From positions 179,758,695-179,822,694 of the forward strand of contig CM077115.1 of the NCBI GenBank assembly GCA_039619475.1: a DNA stretch of 64,000 nucleotides, written 5' to 3'. Every line of letters starts with the position of its first letter. The first letter of the stretch is position 1. The translations under genes and the position numbers were made by a program. The stretch comes from Icerya purchasi (taxonomy: Eukaryota > Arthropoda > Insecta > Hemiptera > Monophlebidae). Of the stretch, positions 11,597 through 23,670 are shown in pieces. Under the pieces are notes generated by a model. It did no database searches. It was not told the origin of the DNA and saw nothing but the letters and a program-made list of their open reading frames with translations.

Positions 11597-13389
11597 CAGA
11601 AAAAAAATTACAGAATTTGTTAGGCTGCTTTGTTCTAAAATTTTATTGACCGGTTTCGAACAGAAATATAGAGAGTATCTTCGAAACACCGACAAAAATT
11701 TATCTTAGCGAGAGTGGAAAGTTGATTAAATTGGCCCCATTGGGATATTTCCAAACTGTTTTATGTATCGTTCAAGTTTGTTTGTTCGATTCGCTGTTTT
11801 AATGCATAACGAATTTTACGCTTGTAATGGAATTTTCATGTTGCTCGAAGTTTTCCGTTTTCCTACGTACAACGGCCAGAGTTAATAATACGTTCCTAAG
11901 CAAACGGAACAATGTCCTTCGTTAATATCTTAATGAAAATTTAAAAAAAGGAAGTCCCAGCTTTTCGTGAGCGCGCGAATTTATTTCGTTTTTGCTGAAA
12001 TTTCAGCTGCACTGTCGCTCGCACCGCGAAATTAAGCCCGAAAAATGCTTCACCTAAGATAACTAGATCACGTGCTTTGCGTTATTTGCTGCGTTCCAAC
12101 GGAGCGGCGCGAATTCCGCTGATCTCAATTTTCCCGAATTGAACGGATTTCAAAATGATCTACGCAGGCGTGAAATTCAGTTTTTTCCAGTTGCACTACC
12201 GAAGTGTAAAATCCCGCGATTTCTCGGTACAGAATTAAGGATTATCGAGTGATGAAAGTTCGAGTCGCGCTACCGGAAGCCGAAAGCCAAAAGCTGCTTC
12301 GAAACTAGCCGGCAAACATTTGGATACATTGAGTACATTAATAACTACTTGCGTAAAGGTCACGTGTGCCAGTGCAATGCTCTGTTTTTTCCTGCGAAGG
12401 TATTTGACTGCGTTTGTGCCGTTTTTCTAAAATATTGTTCCGCATCGGATGGGGGATTTAAGCTCGTAGATGATAGCGTCATATTCTGTTCATCGGTTAA
12501 CTCCCCTTTTCCACAAACTCTACGTACAATGTATTTATTGTATTTTACAATTTGCCAGTGCAACCGCTTTCTCCAAATTACTGCACATCACAATATGATA
12601 AAGAAAATAAAAGACATCGTACGATTTGACATAGCTAGTCACATGTGCGTGTGCAAAGAATTGATATAAAGTACTAGTTAACACATACATGTACATCTCC
12701 ACTTACGTTTTTAATGTTTTCGGAATTTCTGACATTAAATTAATTCGGCAGTTTCATCGACTATCTCGATCGTGTGAAGTGAACTTCCCCGGGTCTAGTT
12801 ACAATCATAATTTTCTACCGCTGAAATTTAAAGCAATACTTAAGTCAGCCATTAATTTATTACTTTTTATACAAATCCTCTTATTCGCGTAATCCGATAC
12901 TACCAACCTCCATCAAGTAACACTTAGAGAGAAAAATGATTCTCGAACGTTAATTAAAACGTGGTACTATAATTCCCGTTAACTGTTTAAGTATTACGGA
13001 ATTGAATAATAAGAAAATTCGTACGATCTTTTATAAGGTTTATGGACCGTTTTCATTTTACATAATTTATGAAACCAGCTATTTAAATTGATAATTGAAT
13101 AGAAGCTAAGAGCGCGCAGAATTTTGGATTAGCCCTATATGTAACACATAATGAGTGAGGTAAACAACTATTTTCCTTTTTTTTTTCCTTTTTTACGTTT
13201 TAAATTATGTCATTGACGGTTTTTTCCTTCCTTTAAATTTATTCAGACACATCTGCTACAGGTGAGTGAAAATTTCCGATATTTTCAATAGTGATAATTC
13301 TGCTTGAACGAAACGCCAGTGTGCCTAACTGCGCTGCCGTCCCTAAATAAATACATATAAATATATATATGTATATATCTTCTTCTTCT
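11596..13389. other. Gene-free stretch, partly richer in G+C
   Basis: The segment at about 11990-12330 is more complex and G+C rich than its neighbours, but no open frame with a recognisable domain or credible exon was seen. A short (TA)n patch and a (CTT)n patch at about 13355-13392 abut the 3' end of the LINE relic on the minus strand. Confidence 0.45.
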
Positions 13390-14705
13390 TCATCCGTCGT
13401 CTCCATTTTGAAGATTGGCGATCCACAGTTGGAATTTATTTCTATCAACCGCTGATCGGAAAAGTTCTGTTGAGGAACAGTTGAATCAGTTGCTAAGATT
13501 GTTCATCCATGAAATTTGACGTCTTCCTCTCGATCTCTTCCCAGCAATTTTACCCTCAAGTAGTATTTTTAGAATAGTATTCTAGCTTCCGCTTTTGATG
13601 GTTTGTAGGAGTTCGAGACTCTTTCCCAGTCTGTTAAGTACTTCAATATTCTTCACTTTTTCAGTCCATGGTATTTTCAGGATACGTCGGTAACGGTACA
13701 TCTCAAACGCGATGATATTTTTTCCTACTGTTGGGTCTAGTGTCCAGCATTCACAAAAAACAATATAGTAGGATGGAGAAGATGTAGCACATCTCAGCAG
13801 TCTGATTCTCAGTTCCAATTTCAATTTTCGACACGTGAATAGATTCTTCATTCTTATTAGTGCTCTTCTCGCTTGCTCAATTCTGCTACGTACCTCAGGT
13901 GTGCAAGTACAATTCTCTTCGAGTATACTTCCCAAATACTTGATGCATGGAACTTGTTCAATTTTTTCACCGTTTATTTTTAAAATTGAGCATTTAATCG
14001 GCTTCTTTGAGAATACAATTTGTCTTGGATGTATTAATTTTTAGGATGTGGTCGAATTGGTTTTCATTTGGTCGAGTTGGTTGCCGTAATAAACCAGAAT
14101 TACTACATTAGGTGGTCGATTTTTTTTTTTTTTTTTGTTGGGCTCGTCAACTAGGGACCTCACCCAGAAACAATAGGAAGAAGAGTTAACTAATTAAAAC
14201 ATAATTCGATCGGAAATGGCAGAAACAACAAACACTGAGACGGAATGGACAGGATATAGGAAGCACAGTAGGGAGCAGGAAGTCTTGACTTCAAAAGAAC
14301 TAAATAAAGGGAAGAGCGTTTCGCAGAAAGAATCAGTCAAAGAAAATGTGATTAGCATCACAGATAACTGCTTCCATTAAGGTGTAGAGGACAATAAGGA
14401 GAGGAAACCAAAGAGAGACGATAGCGGAAAGAGGTGTACAATAGAGTGTGATTGAAGCGTAGGCGAATAATAGGGACAATAACAGAACGTGGAAAAGAAG
14501 AGAATACTGCATATCACAGGTTGTTCATTCAATTTCCCGTCATTATCTCCAAGTGCCTCATGGAATGTAGCCTCCGCATATACATTAAAAAGAAGGGGAG
14601 ACATGACACAGCCTTGACATACTCCTTTCTTAATGGCTGCTGCTGCGGACAATGCATTATCTACACGGATTTCAACTGTTTGATTTCAGTACAGACTATA
14701 CATTA
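13390..14705 (-). pseudogene. 5'-truncated LINE reverse transcriptase relic
   Basis: The minus strand carries the C-terminal part of a non-LTR reverse transcriptase. From 14652 downward it reads GVCQGCVMSPLLFNVYAEA, the RT block before the YADD box. From about 14050 to 13582 it reads KYLGSILEENC, then LELRIRLLRCATSS, a decayed YGxExWTLxP block (CECWTLDPTVGK), and FEMYRYRRILKIPW with ELLQTIK, all typical of the post-catalytic region of RTE-like LINEs. After frame changes, 13560-13390 still gives GRRQISWMNNL and IANLQNGDDG before a stop, which is the characteristic end of this protein type. The catalytic YADD region is missing: 14085-14500 has unrelated sequence with a T16 run at its edge, suggesting an insertion. 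The 5' end breaks near 14705. The exact clade is uncertain; the RT identity is not. Confidence 0.85.
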
Positions 14706-15998
14706 AATACACTACGTATTAGTAGTACGTCGATGCATATTGCAACCTCTATACCGAATTATTCGTTGGTACCCCCCAAAAAAAAACTCAATATTAGAAG
14801 CAAAAATGCGGTAAAACGGAAATCGGTTACCCTGGGAGAATTAGTTTTTCGCAAGCTGCTCTCGCCGATTACTTACGAATTCACCTTCCACCTTGAGGAA
14901 AAAACTAATTTAAAAATAGTCGGAAGCGTGAACAATCTGCACTTGAATTGTTACTATTATCCCAATTAGCACTCCTAATCTCCACATTTTCATCCAGCTT
15001 CGATAATTTGTAATGATTTCGTTCCTTAACCGGCTTCAGTCTCTAGTAACTTGGAAATGTCTTAAATATGATTACAAAGGTAACCCCGGATGTTGTCGAG
15101 CGCATAAATCATAGTATATATTGATTTATTAACTGTATAATTCTATTGCAAATGATTTCCCGAACAAAAAGAAATACGAAAACTTTCAACAGTTACGAAG
15201 ATAAATTAGTCAAATTTATCTTAATAAACAAGAGTACAAAAGTGACAACTGAGGCGAAGACAGCCAACAAAAGACAATTAACGACGGCAACTAGCACCGT
15301 AGTTGATATCAATGAAACGGACACTGTAACCAAAAGAGCCGAGAAGAAATACGACGAACAAAAATGGCTCAACCGAACTTCGATAAAATGCGGAAACTGC
15401 GAATTTTCCGACCGTCTCCCGTCGAAAAAAGTAACACCACTTGCATAACACTCAAACACGTATCACCATAAAAATATCTATTGCGACGAAAGTACTCAAA
15501 CCACTCTGGCGCAATCACATGATTCTTAATCAACGTCACTTAAAACTTTAATAATTACTTATACTTTTCTTTTTTTCTTTTTCGGAAGCATATCTGATCT
15601 CCTGTTCACGAAAATCTAATATTCGAACTACTTTCTTTTTTTGTTTTTTCCATCGCATTACATGTGTCGTAATTCTCCAAAATGCCCCGAATAATTAAAT
15701 ACCAGGGGACGATTTCCCGATAAATTAATAACATAAAAGGAAGAATGCTTACATTATGTTTTAAATTTAGGAACTGCCACGGACACTAGATGAAAATAAT
15801 TCGAATAAATAATTCACTACTAAGTTACGCGATTTTATTATAGTAACTAATTATTTTACCGGTAAACAATATTACAGCGGGCCGACAACAGTACCTTACT
15901 ATATTCCTCTGCTAAAGTTGTACGGCGCCATTTGTTATGACAGATTTATATTATATATGTGTTTTCCAGCCTCATTTTAATTCGTTCTAATAAGCGAG
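14706..15998. other. Gene-free stretch
   Basis: A 100-codon plus-strand frame at 15146-15448 is rich in K and T and overlaps an 88-codon minus frame. Neither has a recognisable motif, so no gene is called. Confidence 0.45.
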
Positions 15999-16027
15999 TG
16001 TGTGTGTGTGTGTGTCTTGCGTGTGTG
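15999..16027. repeat. (GT)n microsatellite
   Basis: A GT dinucleotide run of about eight units, interrupted and followed by a second shorter GT run. Confidence 0.85.
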
Positions 16028-16350
16028 TACGTATGACTTATTTATGCAGTGCACTTCGAAATGATTTTTAAAAGTTCAGTATTTACACTTTTAAAGGTTC
16101 GATTTTTTTCAACTAAATAATAATGATTGTATTTATTAATAGGTGTATAATAAAAGTAATGAACAACGAAATTAAAAATACAACTAAAAAAATAACTATT
16201 AGATATTACGGAAGAAAACTGTATTATTTATTAAGCTATGTTTTCATTCGTTCCTCTGAAAACAAAATAAAAGTTATTGTTTTTACGGATTATTCATCGA
16301 ACGCCTAAAGAAGACCCAAAAACTAACAATATCACATGAATTCGTTAACT

Positions 16351-16460
16351 TCAGACAGTCGTCTGCTAGAACAGATATATGTTCGATACTCTGAGTATCT
16401 AGCAATATTTTCTACTGCAATGTAAGCAACTGATCGGAATTTTTAATTTTTTGCAGTAGA
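16351..16460. other. Cluster of nested hairpins
   Basis: Four short inverted repeats follow one another: CAGAC-agtc-GTCTG at 16352, GAACA-gatata-TGTTC at 16369, GATACT-ctg-AGTATC at 16385, and a perfect 10-bp pair TCTACTGCAA (16411-16420) with TTGCAGTAGA (16451-16460). GCTAG and CTAGC at 16365 and 16398 could close the middle two hairpins into a branched structure. A further CCCACgggtGTGGG follows at about 16484. No function can be assigned. Confidence 0.6.
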
Positions 16461-16639
16461 GTTCAAAGAACGAGTACTCCCTCCCACGGGTGTGGGTTTC
16501 TTACCGAAAAAAAACCAAAAAAAAAAAAACAATTTTCCCACGTACCGCACAATCAGTCTACCGTGTTTTTCTTGCTTGTCCCCTTTTCTATAGCAGCCGT
16601 CGCACTCAGTTCGGTAAACTTTTCATCCCTTTTTGATGG

Positions 16640-16841
16640 GGATAGGGCTAGCTACCGTGGCGTAGCGGGTTAGGCAGCGTGTGATTCGTTCGAGAAGGTC
16701 ACCTGCTTCGTAAAAATATTCGAAAATTTAAAAAAAAAAACGCAGGATAACCTCCCAATTTATTGCAGCCGCTTAAACATTTTCTCAATGCTGTGTAAAT
16801 GTACTACGATACAAAAATAGAAATAAAAAAAAAAAAAAAAA
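16640..16841 (+). mobile_element. tRNA-derived SINE-like unit with poly(A) tail
   Basis: The head at about 16655-16672 reads TGGCGTAGCGGGTTAGG, a good match to an RNA polymerase III A box of tRNA type. About 30 bp further on, CGTTCGAGAAGG is a weak B-box-like sequence. A body of roughly 130 bp follows and ends in a 17-nt A run at 16825-16841. Head, body and tail in this order are the layout of a SINE. It does not fold into an intact tRNA, so it is not called as a tRNA gene. No second copy with the same body was found in the window, and the 5' boundary is approximate. Confidence 0.55.
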
Positions 16842-18554
16842 TTAAATTTTTTTTTTTAAAATTAAAATTAGGCTCTTTTTGGGAAATTACGATAAACGCG
16901 AGTAATAAAAGCGTATATTTTCTATTAATTGTTACAGAGGAAATCTGAACTGAAAGTGACTTGTCGCCCGACAGATACTGTTATTTTGCTCGATAGCTGA
17001 CATACAGGAAACCATTCAAAAATCTGACGTTTGTCTACAGGTAGAAAAGGTAACGCTAGTGTTTTTTCACTTCTGTATTGTCGTCAGATCGATAGACAGA
17101 TTTTAATTATCATTTTTTACGAACGCAATCGAAATTATAATTTCTAAAAGCAGTTACTTCGCTCACAGGAGAAACACTTGTCCAAATTTTATTCAGCTTT
17201 TTTGCGTTATAGGAAAAAACAGATTATAGGCGTAAAATACTATGAAAATAGTGCACGTATCTACGACATGATAGGAGTAATGTCCGAAGCAGATTCTAGA
17301 TTCAAACTGCGATGAATTAATTGTACTAATTTATCCTGAACGTGTTAACAATTAATTTCAAAACCCGTTTACAAGAAAGTGTACATATTTATATGATTAT
17401 ATATCACATAAACCCGATCTGCGCCACCATGCGGATACCCGTTGGACGGCCAAATAATGCTAAAAGTAAATATTTCGATATTACTAAAAAATAATGTCAC
17501 CGATCGGAATAGTAATGATAATAATAATCATAGCCGAAATAACAACGATAATAAAGGTATGTTCATAGAGGTATTTTAGTTTGATTCACATCAGTGTTAC
17601 TTAAAATGTGTATATTTTTACGTGATTGAAATTACGCAAACACAATGTATCAAAGTAGAGAAGGACACATTTGAATTATACTAGAACCAGCTGCACAGTA
17701 AAATTAATTGTAAAAGGATAAACTAGTAGTTTGAAAGTTTTGAGAAATTATTTTATTTCGAAGCGGTGAAGTTTTTGCCATTTATCGGATTCTTCTCGAC
17801 CAGCAGAAGTGAACTCTTTTTAAGTTGGTTTTTTTTTTTTTTTTTTTATCGCAACTTAACCGATCAGTTATATCGCACAGTAGTTGCATAGTTAGGAGAA
17901 AGGTGCCACTAAAAAAGATGTACAAAATCGAAAAAACAAAAACGAATCACACCGATCGAAAAGCGTCCTTCAGCGATAAGTGAATTTAAGTGGAACAACG
18001 GCATCGCATAAACTGCAGGAAGTAGATGTTTTTTTTTATCGTTAATATGGGAAAAGGTAGAAGATTGCAACGAGATTTATCGAAATATTTATTTCGAAAT
18101 AAAATATATAAATAAAGATGATGCACTTAATCGTACACTGCTCATTGAACTTAGCAGAGCAGAATGACAGGAAAAGGAGTTGTGCAGATTTCTGTTACGT
18201 CTAGTGCTAAAACTGTTCACACTTGTACGCTTAGCCAAACAGAGAACAAAACGAAATGCACTTTTCTCAAGAGACATGCAGTTGATGGGACCTAGCAAGA
18301 AAGACGTTGCCATTAAATTGTTACTCCGGTTCAACTATTGCTCGCGCATCTGAAGTCCCATTTGTATTCGACAGATTCATCTACAATGGTTACGGAGTAA
18401 GTCGAGCAGAATTTTTTGGTTATCTTTAATGGTGTACTTGAAATTGAAAATCCTATTTCCGAACTTTTATTTTGCATCGCGAAATATATTTCAGTGCAAC
18501 TTAAAGTGCCTACATTTTGTTATTTATTGTTCTGCATATAATGCGTGCATACAC

Positions 18555-18559
<5 letters not shown>
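16842..18559. other. Gene-free stretch
   Basis: Contains A- and T-runs near 16850 and a T19 run near 17830. At 17424-17432 a perfect Kozak-like GCCACCATGC precedes only a 21-codon frame and is probably chance. No recognisable gene. Confidence 0.45.

Positions 18560-18592
<33 letters not shown>
18560..18592. repeat. (TA)n microsatellite
   Basis: A TA run of about 32 nt, preceded by ACACACAACA. Confidence 0.95.
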
Positions 18593-18594
<2 letters not shown>

Positions 18595-19594
18595 TGTAAC
18601 ATGGTTTTTCGAACTTCGCCATGGGAACAGCCCCTGTACTCCCAGACGATAGTGTCCTGTAATTCTTATATAGGAGTCGGTTTTACTTGATTGTAGGTGA
18701 TTTTTAAACGTTGTAATTATGAAAACATTATATGAATTTTAGTATTATCTCCGCCGTAAAATTCGCTTATTCATAAGATTTTTTGATATCCAGGAAATTA
18801 TTAAAAAAATCCTGAACTTTTTACTAATTAAAAGCTGCGCGTTTTTTAGTTTACAAAAGAAAACAAGACATTTCGTGATTATTATAAAATTCTGTACGCA
18901 TCTTTTTTGGGCTCTTTTTTTTTTTCCGGCTAGTTTCGGGTTTTTTTCTTTCTACCAAATATAAGAGACCTAAGAAAAATAAAAATTGGTCTTCTGCCGG
19001 ATTTCTGCCTGTACGTTCGATAACCAACGTCACTGGCTGATCAAGGATTAAAACTAAATGATGAAAAAAAAAAAAAATTGCTCTCGAAGGAATATTTCAT
19101 AAGACTTTAAGGATTTTTTCAGACAAGGCCGTAAAAAGTTACATTTACCAAGGAATTGCGATGCGCGGATCTGGCAGGTTTCTCAATAGAAAATTGACGA
19201 AAATGCCGAAAGTGTAATTGAATTATTAGGCGAAGTTTAAAATTGACTTGAAAATGGCAGTTTAATATATGAAATGGAATTCGAAGAATTTCAATGCGAG
19301 GGCGGTAATTTGTTTCAGCGTGTCAAACGCCGGTGTCAATAAATGAGCGAGTAAATTTTTGGAAGAGGCCGCTTGAAATTAAACACGCGTCTCCGCGCTG
19401 GCAAACTTTCACTATTAACAACGAGACATTTACACGTCGGAATAACTGGGGAAAAAAGACAGGTAATTCAGCTGTAATTTCCTACGCCTACCTGCTGTTT
19501 GAAAACAATTTTTTTCGAAATTTCTCATGCCTCGTCCTCTAGCTGTCAAACTAGTCTCCGTTTTTGGTCGCATCTCACTCTTCAGCTGTTACGC
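18593..19594. other. Gene-free stretch
   Basis: A+T-rich sequence with short T and A runs. Frames of 60-69 codons show no familiar motif. Confidence 0.45.
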
Positions 19595-19935
19595 TGATAA
19601 TATACGCATCTGTCACAATGATGTAACTTCAGGTAATTTATTGTACGTAATACGAGCTTGAATGCGTTTAGTCGGCAGAGAAATCAACTTCCCGGATATT
19701 CTTCGAGATAAATATTTTAAATTGCGCAACGATCATTTCCGGTTTTGCACTTGCCCAAGTATTATTTCGCTATCGATTAATTTTTTGAAATTTTTCCTTC
19801 TCGTACTCTCAAAAACATTTTTTTTTTCGGTCGGCTAACATCGTTAGTTCTCTACTCTAAGGACGAATTCAAGCTCGTATTATGTACAGTAAATTACCTG
19901 AAGTTACATCATTGTGACAGATGCGTATATTATCA
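19595..19935. mobile_element. MITE-like element with 69-bp terminal inverted repeats
   Basis: The left arm at 19595-19663 begins TGATAATATACGCATCTG, and the right arm at 19867-19935 is its reverse complement with only about two mismatches over 69 bp. The complete unit is 341 bp and the 203-bp centre has no open frame. Long, nearly identical arms around a non-coding centre are the hallmark of a MITE, a non-autonomous DNA transposon. The arm identity suggests a fairly recent origin or insertion. I could not identify a target-site duplication with certainty, so the superfamily is unknown. Confidence 0.85.
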
Positions 19936-20890
19936 TTTTCGTTTTGAAATTATTTTTGGAAAACAATTTTTTGTCGATCTGATGATGTCAACGAAAAATC
20001 GGAAAAAATCGGGTAATTTTAACTCTGTACATTCGCTTCAATCAACTTACATTTTTAATTTTATTTGGCGAGACAATAGCCGCATGCGCATATTTATTCT
20101 TTTGTAGTTTTGCGTTTTTTATTGCCGTTCCGCGAGCAATAAAATGGCACGTGCAACGGAGATGTGATCAACAAACCGATTTGATCACAAATGTGTGACG
20201 GCAAGACATGTTTTCGTGTGTGATACAATCAAAGACTGATTTACATCTATGGGATAAGTAAGTTGCGAGACCTGAGAAGCGAATTTGAAAGTACGAAAAC
20301 GATTTTTTTCCCATATTTTTCACAGAATTATTTAAATTTCAGTCAACAGGTCATAAGTAAATTTATTTCAATTGAAACAATAAAAATAGATAAATTTGAA
20401 TTTCTACGTAAGGATCATCTCTAGCTTACTAGTAGGATCAATTTCTGTTCATAACTTGTGTTTGTACGAACGTCTAAATTATGATTTACGTACATTCTTA
20501 GTGATAATTTAATAGCCACTGTAGACTTAACATCTGATATTTCTTATGCCGAGATCAATTAACGTTTGCCATATGTTCGGGGCTGACGGTTTATTATTGA
20601 CCGTTTTATCATTTCAAGAATTTCTCATAAATTTGAGGAAAACTTTGCCGGAATTTACGGTTAATACTAAAAATTGCTCAGGATAGTCTTACGATAATAT
20701 GCTTGAACTTGTAATGGCATGGTCCTCGTGCCGCTAGATATTTTTTTCTTCTTCTTTTGGGCGTCTCTATAATAATCCGGTATATAAGTGAAACTTCTTC
20801 AATGCGGAATTTCAATCCGAAGTTGACGAATTATGCGACTTAATAATGCACTCTCTGGCACCCTGGACAGAGAGATGACTGCTTAGGAGT
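19936..20890. other. Gene-free stretch
   Basis: No recognised gene or repeat; ordinary A+T-rich sequence. Confidence 0.45.
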
Positions 20891-21295
20891 TCAGACGTTC
20901 TTCCTATACCTAGAAAATGATTTTTCCGTTATGCAGTGTGAGAAGAATAAAATACCCATCAATAATACCGAGAAATCTGTGTTAGCAGCCTGCCGTTTTA
21001 TTGGAATATCTGCAAGATTCTTGATAGTTTCGGTCTGAGGCTTGACAAACATGTTCCGAGACTTAACAGTTGCGGACTTGCACCATCTGTTATCAATATT
21101 GTGCAACTTCATCACTTGATGGCATGTGAAATGTGAAGGTTTTATAACATTTAAAAAACTTATTACAGCATGAACTCTCACTAACAACAAAACTGGATCG
21201 TCGTGATATCCACAAGCTGCAATAAAACACTTCGATCTGAAATTAGATGTTAATCTATAGCCCCTGTGTTTCGCATCAGTCAATTTTTTCTTCAT
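20891..21295 (-). CDS. Unrecognised 134-codon open frame
   Basis: I do not recognise this frame. It runs 134 codons with mixed composition, several cysteines and histidines, and phrases such as KHRGYRLTSNFRSKCF and SATVKSRNMFVKPQTET, which look less like low-complexity translation than most frames nearby. It begins with MKKKLTD and ends before a stop at 20891. No signal peptide, membrane segment or catalytic motif is visible, and no neighbour suggests a role. It may be a chance frame, a host exon or a piece of a transposon protein. Confidence 0.15.
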   Translation of the reverse strand: MKKKLTDAKHRGYRLTSNFRSKCFIAACGYHDDPVLLLVRVHAVISFLNVIKPSHFTCHQVMKLHNIDNRWCKSATVKSRNMFVKPQTETIKNLADIPIKRQAANTDFSVLLMGILFFSHCITEKSFSRYRKNV

Positions 21296-21579
21296 TCTGA
21301 TTTTTTCCGTTTTTAGAAAAATCTATAAAATTTTTCATTCCTCGCAAAATTTTTAATTTTTTTAACGGATGAATTATTAAAAGGAGAAAAAATATTAATT
21401 CCGTTTAAACACGAATCGCGAAAATATTATAACAACGAACAGGAGTAGGCGGGGCTTTTAGGTTACAGGTAGCACACAAAGGTGCCGCCGCAGGTAATTG
21501 GGCCTAATAACAGCTAAAACTAGAGCGTTTTTTGTTCATCACGCATATTTTTTAAAAGATCGGACTAATGAAATTTTCT

Positions 21580-23480
21580 AAAAACGTTCGAAACTCACTT
21601 GGAACGCAAAATTTTCGAGGAATTTTTCCAAGACGCGTTCCGTTCGAACCGTTTTTTTTCTTTTGAAATTTAAATTTTCACTTTAGAAGATGTATAGAAA
21701 ATAAGATGTATTCGTCCACCAAGCAGCCACTCTTATTTTCGCACACCCATCGTTCGCTACCGCGATTGTTCAAAATTCCGAACGTAAGTATAGCGCATGG
21801 TTTCGAAAAATTTCATTGCACAACCACACGCACACCGCGTACTTTCCTCATATACAGCCTTATTATACATATCATCGTATGTGATCTATGTAATGTAATT
21901 TTTAATATTAATTTCCCGCGGATGGGAGGTGCGAAATTTCGGATGAGTATTAAAAACATTTGAATCTCGACACTTAGAACTAAAATTTTAAAGGACCTTT
22001 TCGAGTCGCGTTCCATTCCGGGATTTTTTTTTTTTTTTTTTTTTAAATTCAATTTTTACTTCAGAAGACGCATAGAAAAATACGTAATTTCATTAATCGC
22101 CTCAAGCGATCTTGCTGCAGTTTAATTGCTTTATGTCACCGTCACATACATACACACACCTACGCAAACTCTTTTATTTCTTGGAATCGCGAATTATTTC
22201 ATCAATGATGGATGGATGGGGGGGGGGGGGGAGTTTACGTATTTTGTCACGTCGTGGAAACCAACACCGAATACGACACGTGCAATTTTTATATACAAAT
22301 TATCACCGTAATTTTTACTTTACAAGACGTATAGAAAAATATGTTTTTTTCGTCGGCTGTGCACGCGATTGCATCTTCTTTGCAACAACTGCCTCAACCG
22401 CGTGTATCATCTCCTTTGTCTTATTTCTCTGTCACACACACACACACACACACAGCACTGTGTTATTTCTAGAAATTTTTTTTTTTTTTATATTGTTTCA
22501 ATCGATATCGTAAATCTCGGTATTTTAATCATCCAGCTGAAACTGAAACTTCGACGCGAGTTAAAACCCGATCGAAAATTTTTAAAAAATCATGTGAACT
22601 TTTTTCGTTACATCTTAGAAACCATCTTCAAATAATATTTGTCAAGACTGGTGCTGTTTACTTTAGAAGACGCACACGTAATTTTTATTCGGTCAGTTCG
22701 CTTAAAACTTTTCTTTGTCCGGTAGAGCTGTGTAGACATCTCACTTATCGCAAAACCACACGGGGCGATCTAGTACACGCATCTGCTGTCGACAGTTTTT
22801 TCTTCTTTCATAATAACTTTTTTCCAATACTTAGGATATTATAGAGAGTTAGCCTATGTATACTCTTTTCGCATCCAAAAATTTGTTTATTGATCTTTCG
22901 TGTTTTATTTTTTCTCCAATTTTAAAATTTAATCCGACAATGTCTCGACCTTCGCAAATGTATAACGCCCGTTCCCACGCATACCGCTACCATCGGTTAT
23001 TTCACCTTCGTTCATAATGTTTTTGTTTTTTTGTTTTTTTTTCAAGCCTAAGTAATATAGAATAAGATTAAGTGTATTTTTTCGCCCCCAAAAATGTTTG
23101 TTCCTGAGCGTAAGGATTCAAAAAATTAATTCGAGTATTTTTTTTTTATTTTACTCAGTTTCAAAAATTCCCTCTTCCCTCCCCTGCCCGCCGTGAGCAA
23201 ATTAGCAGTCTTTCGTTTTTTTTTGTTTTTTTTTGCGAGTACACTCACTTGCAGCTACCGTGAAAGCGCACTATCTCTCTTCCTACGCTCACGCTACCGG
23301 TAGTTTCCTTATCATTCGTAATAATTCTTTCTGAGTCTAAGTCCATTATAGAATTTACTTAAGCTTATTTTATTTTTCGAACGCCAAAAATTTTTTCCGG
23401 ATCTTTTCAATTTATTTTTACGACTCCATCAAACTCCCGTCTGCTGCCAAAGCGCATCGTCGACAGTTATTGCTACATTT
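21580..23480. repeat. Degenerate long-period tandem array
   Basis: Two sets of diverged repeats recur at uneven spacing. The first, TTTACTTTAGAAGACGTATA-like, appears near 21678, 22061, 22313 and 22657. The second, a TTCATAATA block followed by CTTAGgATATTATAGA and then a CGCCAAAAATTTTT block, appears near 22807, 23012 and 23309. It is preceded by CGCTACCATCGG-like or CGCATCtgcTGTCGACAGTT-like sequence near 22770, 22975, 23285 and 23445. This fits an ancient satellite-like array decayed by mutation and indels. T runs, a (CA)n run at 22435-22454 and a G14 run at 22218-22231 interrupt it. No coding content is supported. Confidence 0.6.
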
Positions 23481-23670
23481 TACATTATACATTATCTTAT
23501 TACAAATTATCAAATTTTAAACTGAAAATTTATAATCAAAGAACAAATGTAACCCTTAATCCCCTACGTCTCTTGCAAATAATTTTTTCACAAGAAACAG
23601 TTTAATTTAATTTGCGGTTAAATTGAAGATGTCAGTTCGGAATGATTCGTTTTTTTCCGAAATTGATATT

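Noticed and set aside
16655..16720. tRNA gene
   Set aside because: Only the A box is convincing; the B box is weak and no cloverleaf closes. A SINE-like unit with a poly(A) tail is the better reading.
17424..17495. Kozak-like GCCACCATGC and a 21-codon frame
   Set aside because: Too short and without any supporting feature; expected by chance in a window of this size.
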